This document shows positions 21,435-21,598 of a DNA stretch of 21,598 nt, piece after piece; the stretch's first letter is position 1, and each line of letters begins with the position of its first letter. The stretch is from Candidatus Thalassarchaeum betae (GTDB taxonomy: Archaea; Thermoplasmatota; Poseidoniia; Poseidoniales; Thalassarchaeaceae). The notes beneath the pieces were generated by a model. It searched no databases. It had not been told where the DNA came from and was given only the letters and a program-made list of their open reading frames with translations. The DNA is taken from assembly GCA_022448665.1 (NCBI GenBank), contig JAKUUO010000020.1, forward strand, positions 1-21,598. Direction: 5' to 3'. The position numbers and the translations under genes are program-made.

Positions 21435-21598
21435 TCATGGATCCCGAGATTCCAGTTCCACGGTGAGTAGCCTGACCAGCCAGCCGTGCAGGACATCACT
21501 ACCCATCTCGGAAAGTGTCGAGTTGAGGAATGCGGCTATCAGCGCGCCTCTGGCATCAGATGGGTCGAAGCCCCTGCACCCGAGGTAGAACAACTGGT
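21435..21598 (-). CDS. SufB/SufD-family iron-sulfur assembly protein, C-terminal fragment
   Basis: The last 53 residues of a gene that continues beyond the right edge. The visible part begins QLFYLGCRGFDPSDARGAL and continues to AAFLNSTLSEM, then ends LTVELESRDP. 'lFYL.sRGi....A..ll..aFl' is the conserved C-terminal helix region of SufB and SufD, scaffold subunits of the SUF Fe-S cluster machinery, which work with the ATPase SufC. SufB and SufD cannot be told apart from this piece. In full-length relatives the cysteine/histidine region lies upstream, outside the window. It is followed by the small cysteine-rich gene on the same strand. Confidence 0.8.
   Translation of the reverse strand, partial: QLFYLGCRGFDPSDARGALIAAFLNSTLSEMGSDVLHGWLVRLLTVELESRDP

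Noticed and set aside
1..21598. CRISPR arrays, insertion sequences or prophage genes
   Set aside because: No regularly spaced direct repeats, transposase or integrase motifs, or phage genes were seen anywhere in the window.

Overview
The window looks like part of the chromosome of a mesophilic euryarchaeon, most likely marine Group II (Candidatus Poseidoniales) or a close relative in the Thermoplasmatota. The archaeal signals are an Orc1/Cdc6 initiator, the diphthamide enzyme Dph2, ribosomal protein L10e, an archaeal-type Hpt and candidate archaeal TATA (box A) elements. The non-thermophilic, partly bacterial-like signals are a complete bacterial-type DNA gyrase (gyrB-gyrA), an EamA transporter, a DUF4105 protein and large PKD-repeat surface proteins. 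The lineage is inferred from gene content, not from a search. No mobile element, CRISPR array or phage gene was seen; this is ordinary, very compact chromosome.

Layout. (1) 1-2553, minus strand: an operon rpl10e > hpt > dph2 > orc1, with orc1 cut by the window edge inside its Walker A motif. (2) 2579-5754, minus: DUF4105 protein > aroA > EamA transporter, preceded upstream by tRNA-Ser(GCU). (3) 5768-10425, minus: gyrB-gyrA, with a hairpin-rich leader at about 10433-10530. (4) 10627-11448, plus: aroD. (5) 11445-18268: a cell-surface block. On the minus strand are a 1368-residue HEFQH metalloprotease with PKD repeats and a small signal-peptide/membrane-anchored protein. Divergent on the plus strand are a membrane-anchored glutaminyl cyclase and a membrane protein with a carboxypeptidase-regulatory-like domain. 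(6) 18283-21598: a thymidylate-kinase-like protein with a long unknown C-terminal half (plus), a DUF2085 membrane protein (minus), a membrane-anchored Smr-like protein (plus), a tiny cysteine-rich protein (minus) and the C-terminus of a SufB/SufD-family protein (minus).

How the genes fit together. Region 1 joins translation (L10e, diphthamide on EF-2), purine salvage and replication initiation. Regions 2 and 4 hold two shikimate-pathway enzymes, AroA and AroD. Region 3 controls supercoiling. Region 5 looks like a module for extracellular protein processing. Genes are packed tightly: all three convergent pairs have zero or negative spacing, and operon gaps are mostly 1-8 nt. The longest gene-free stretch is the 201-nt gyrB/aroD divergent region; there is no gene-free stretch above 300 nt.

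Most worth following up: the fused tmk-like protein with an altered P-loop, the drug-pocket residues of the gyrase, the gyrB leader hairpins, the surface proteolysis/pyroglutamate cluster, the membrane-bound Smr protein, and an alternating purine-pyrimidine hairpin in front of orc1.
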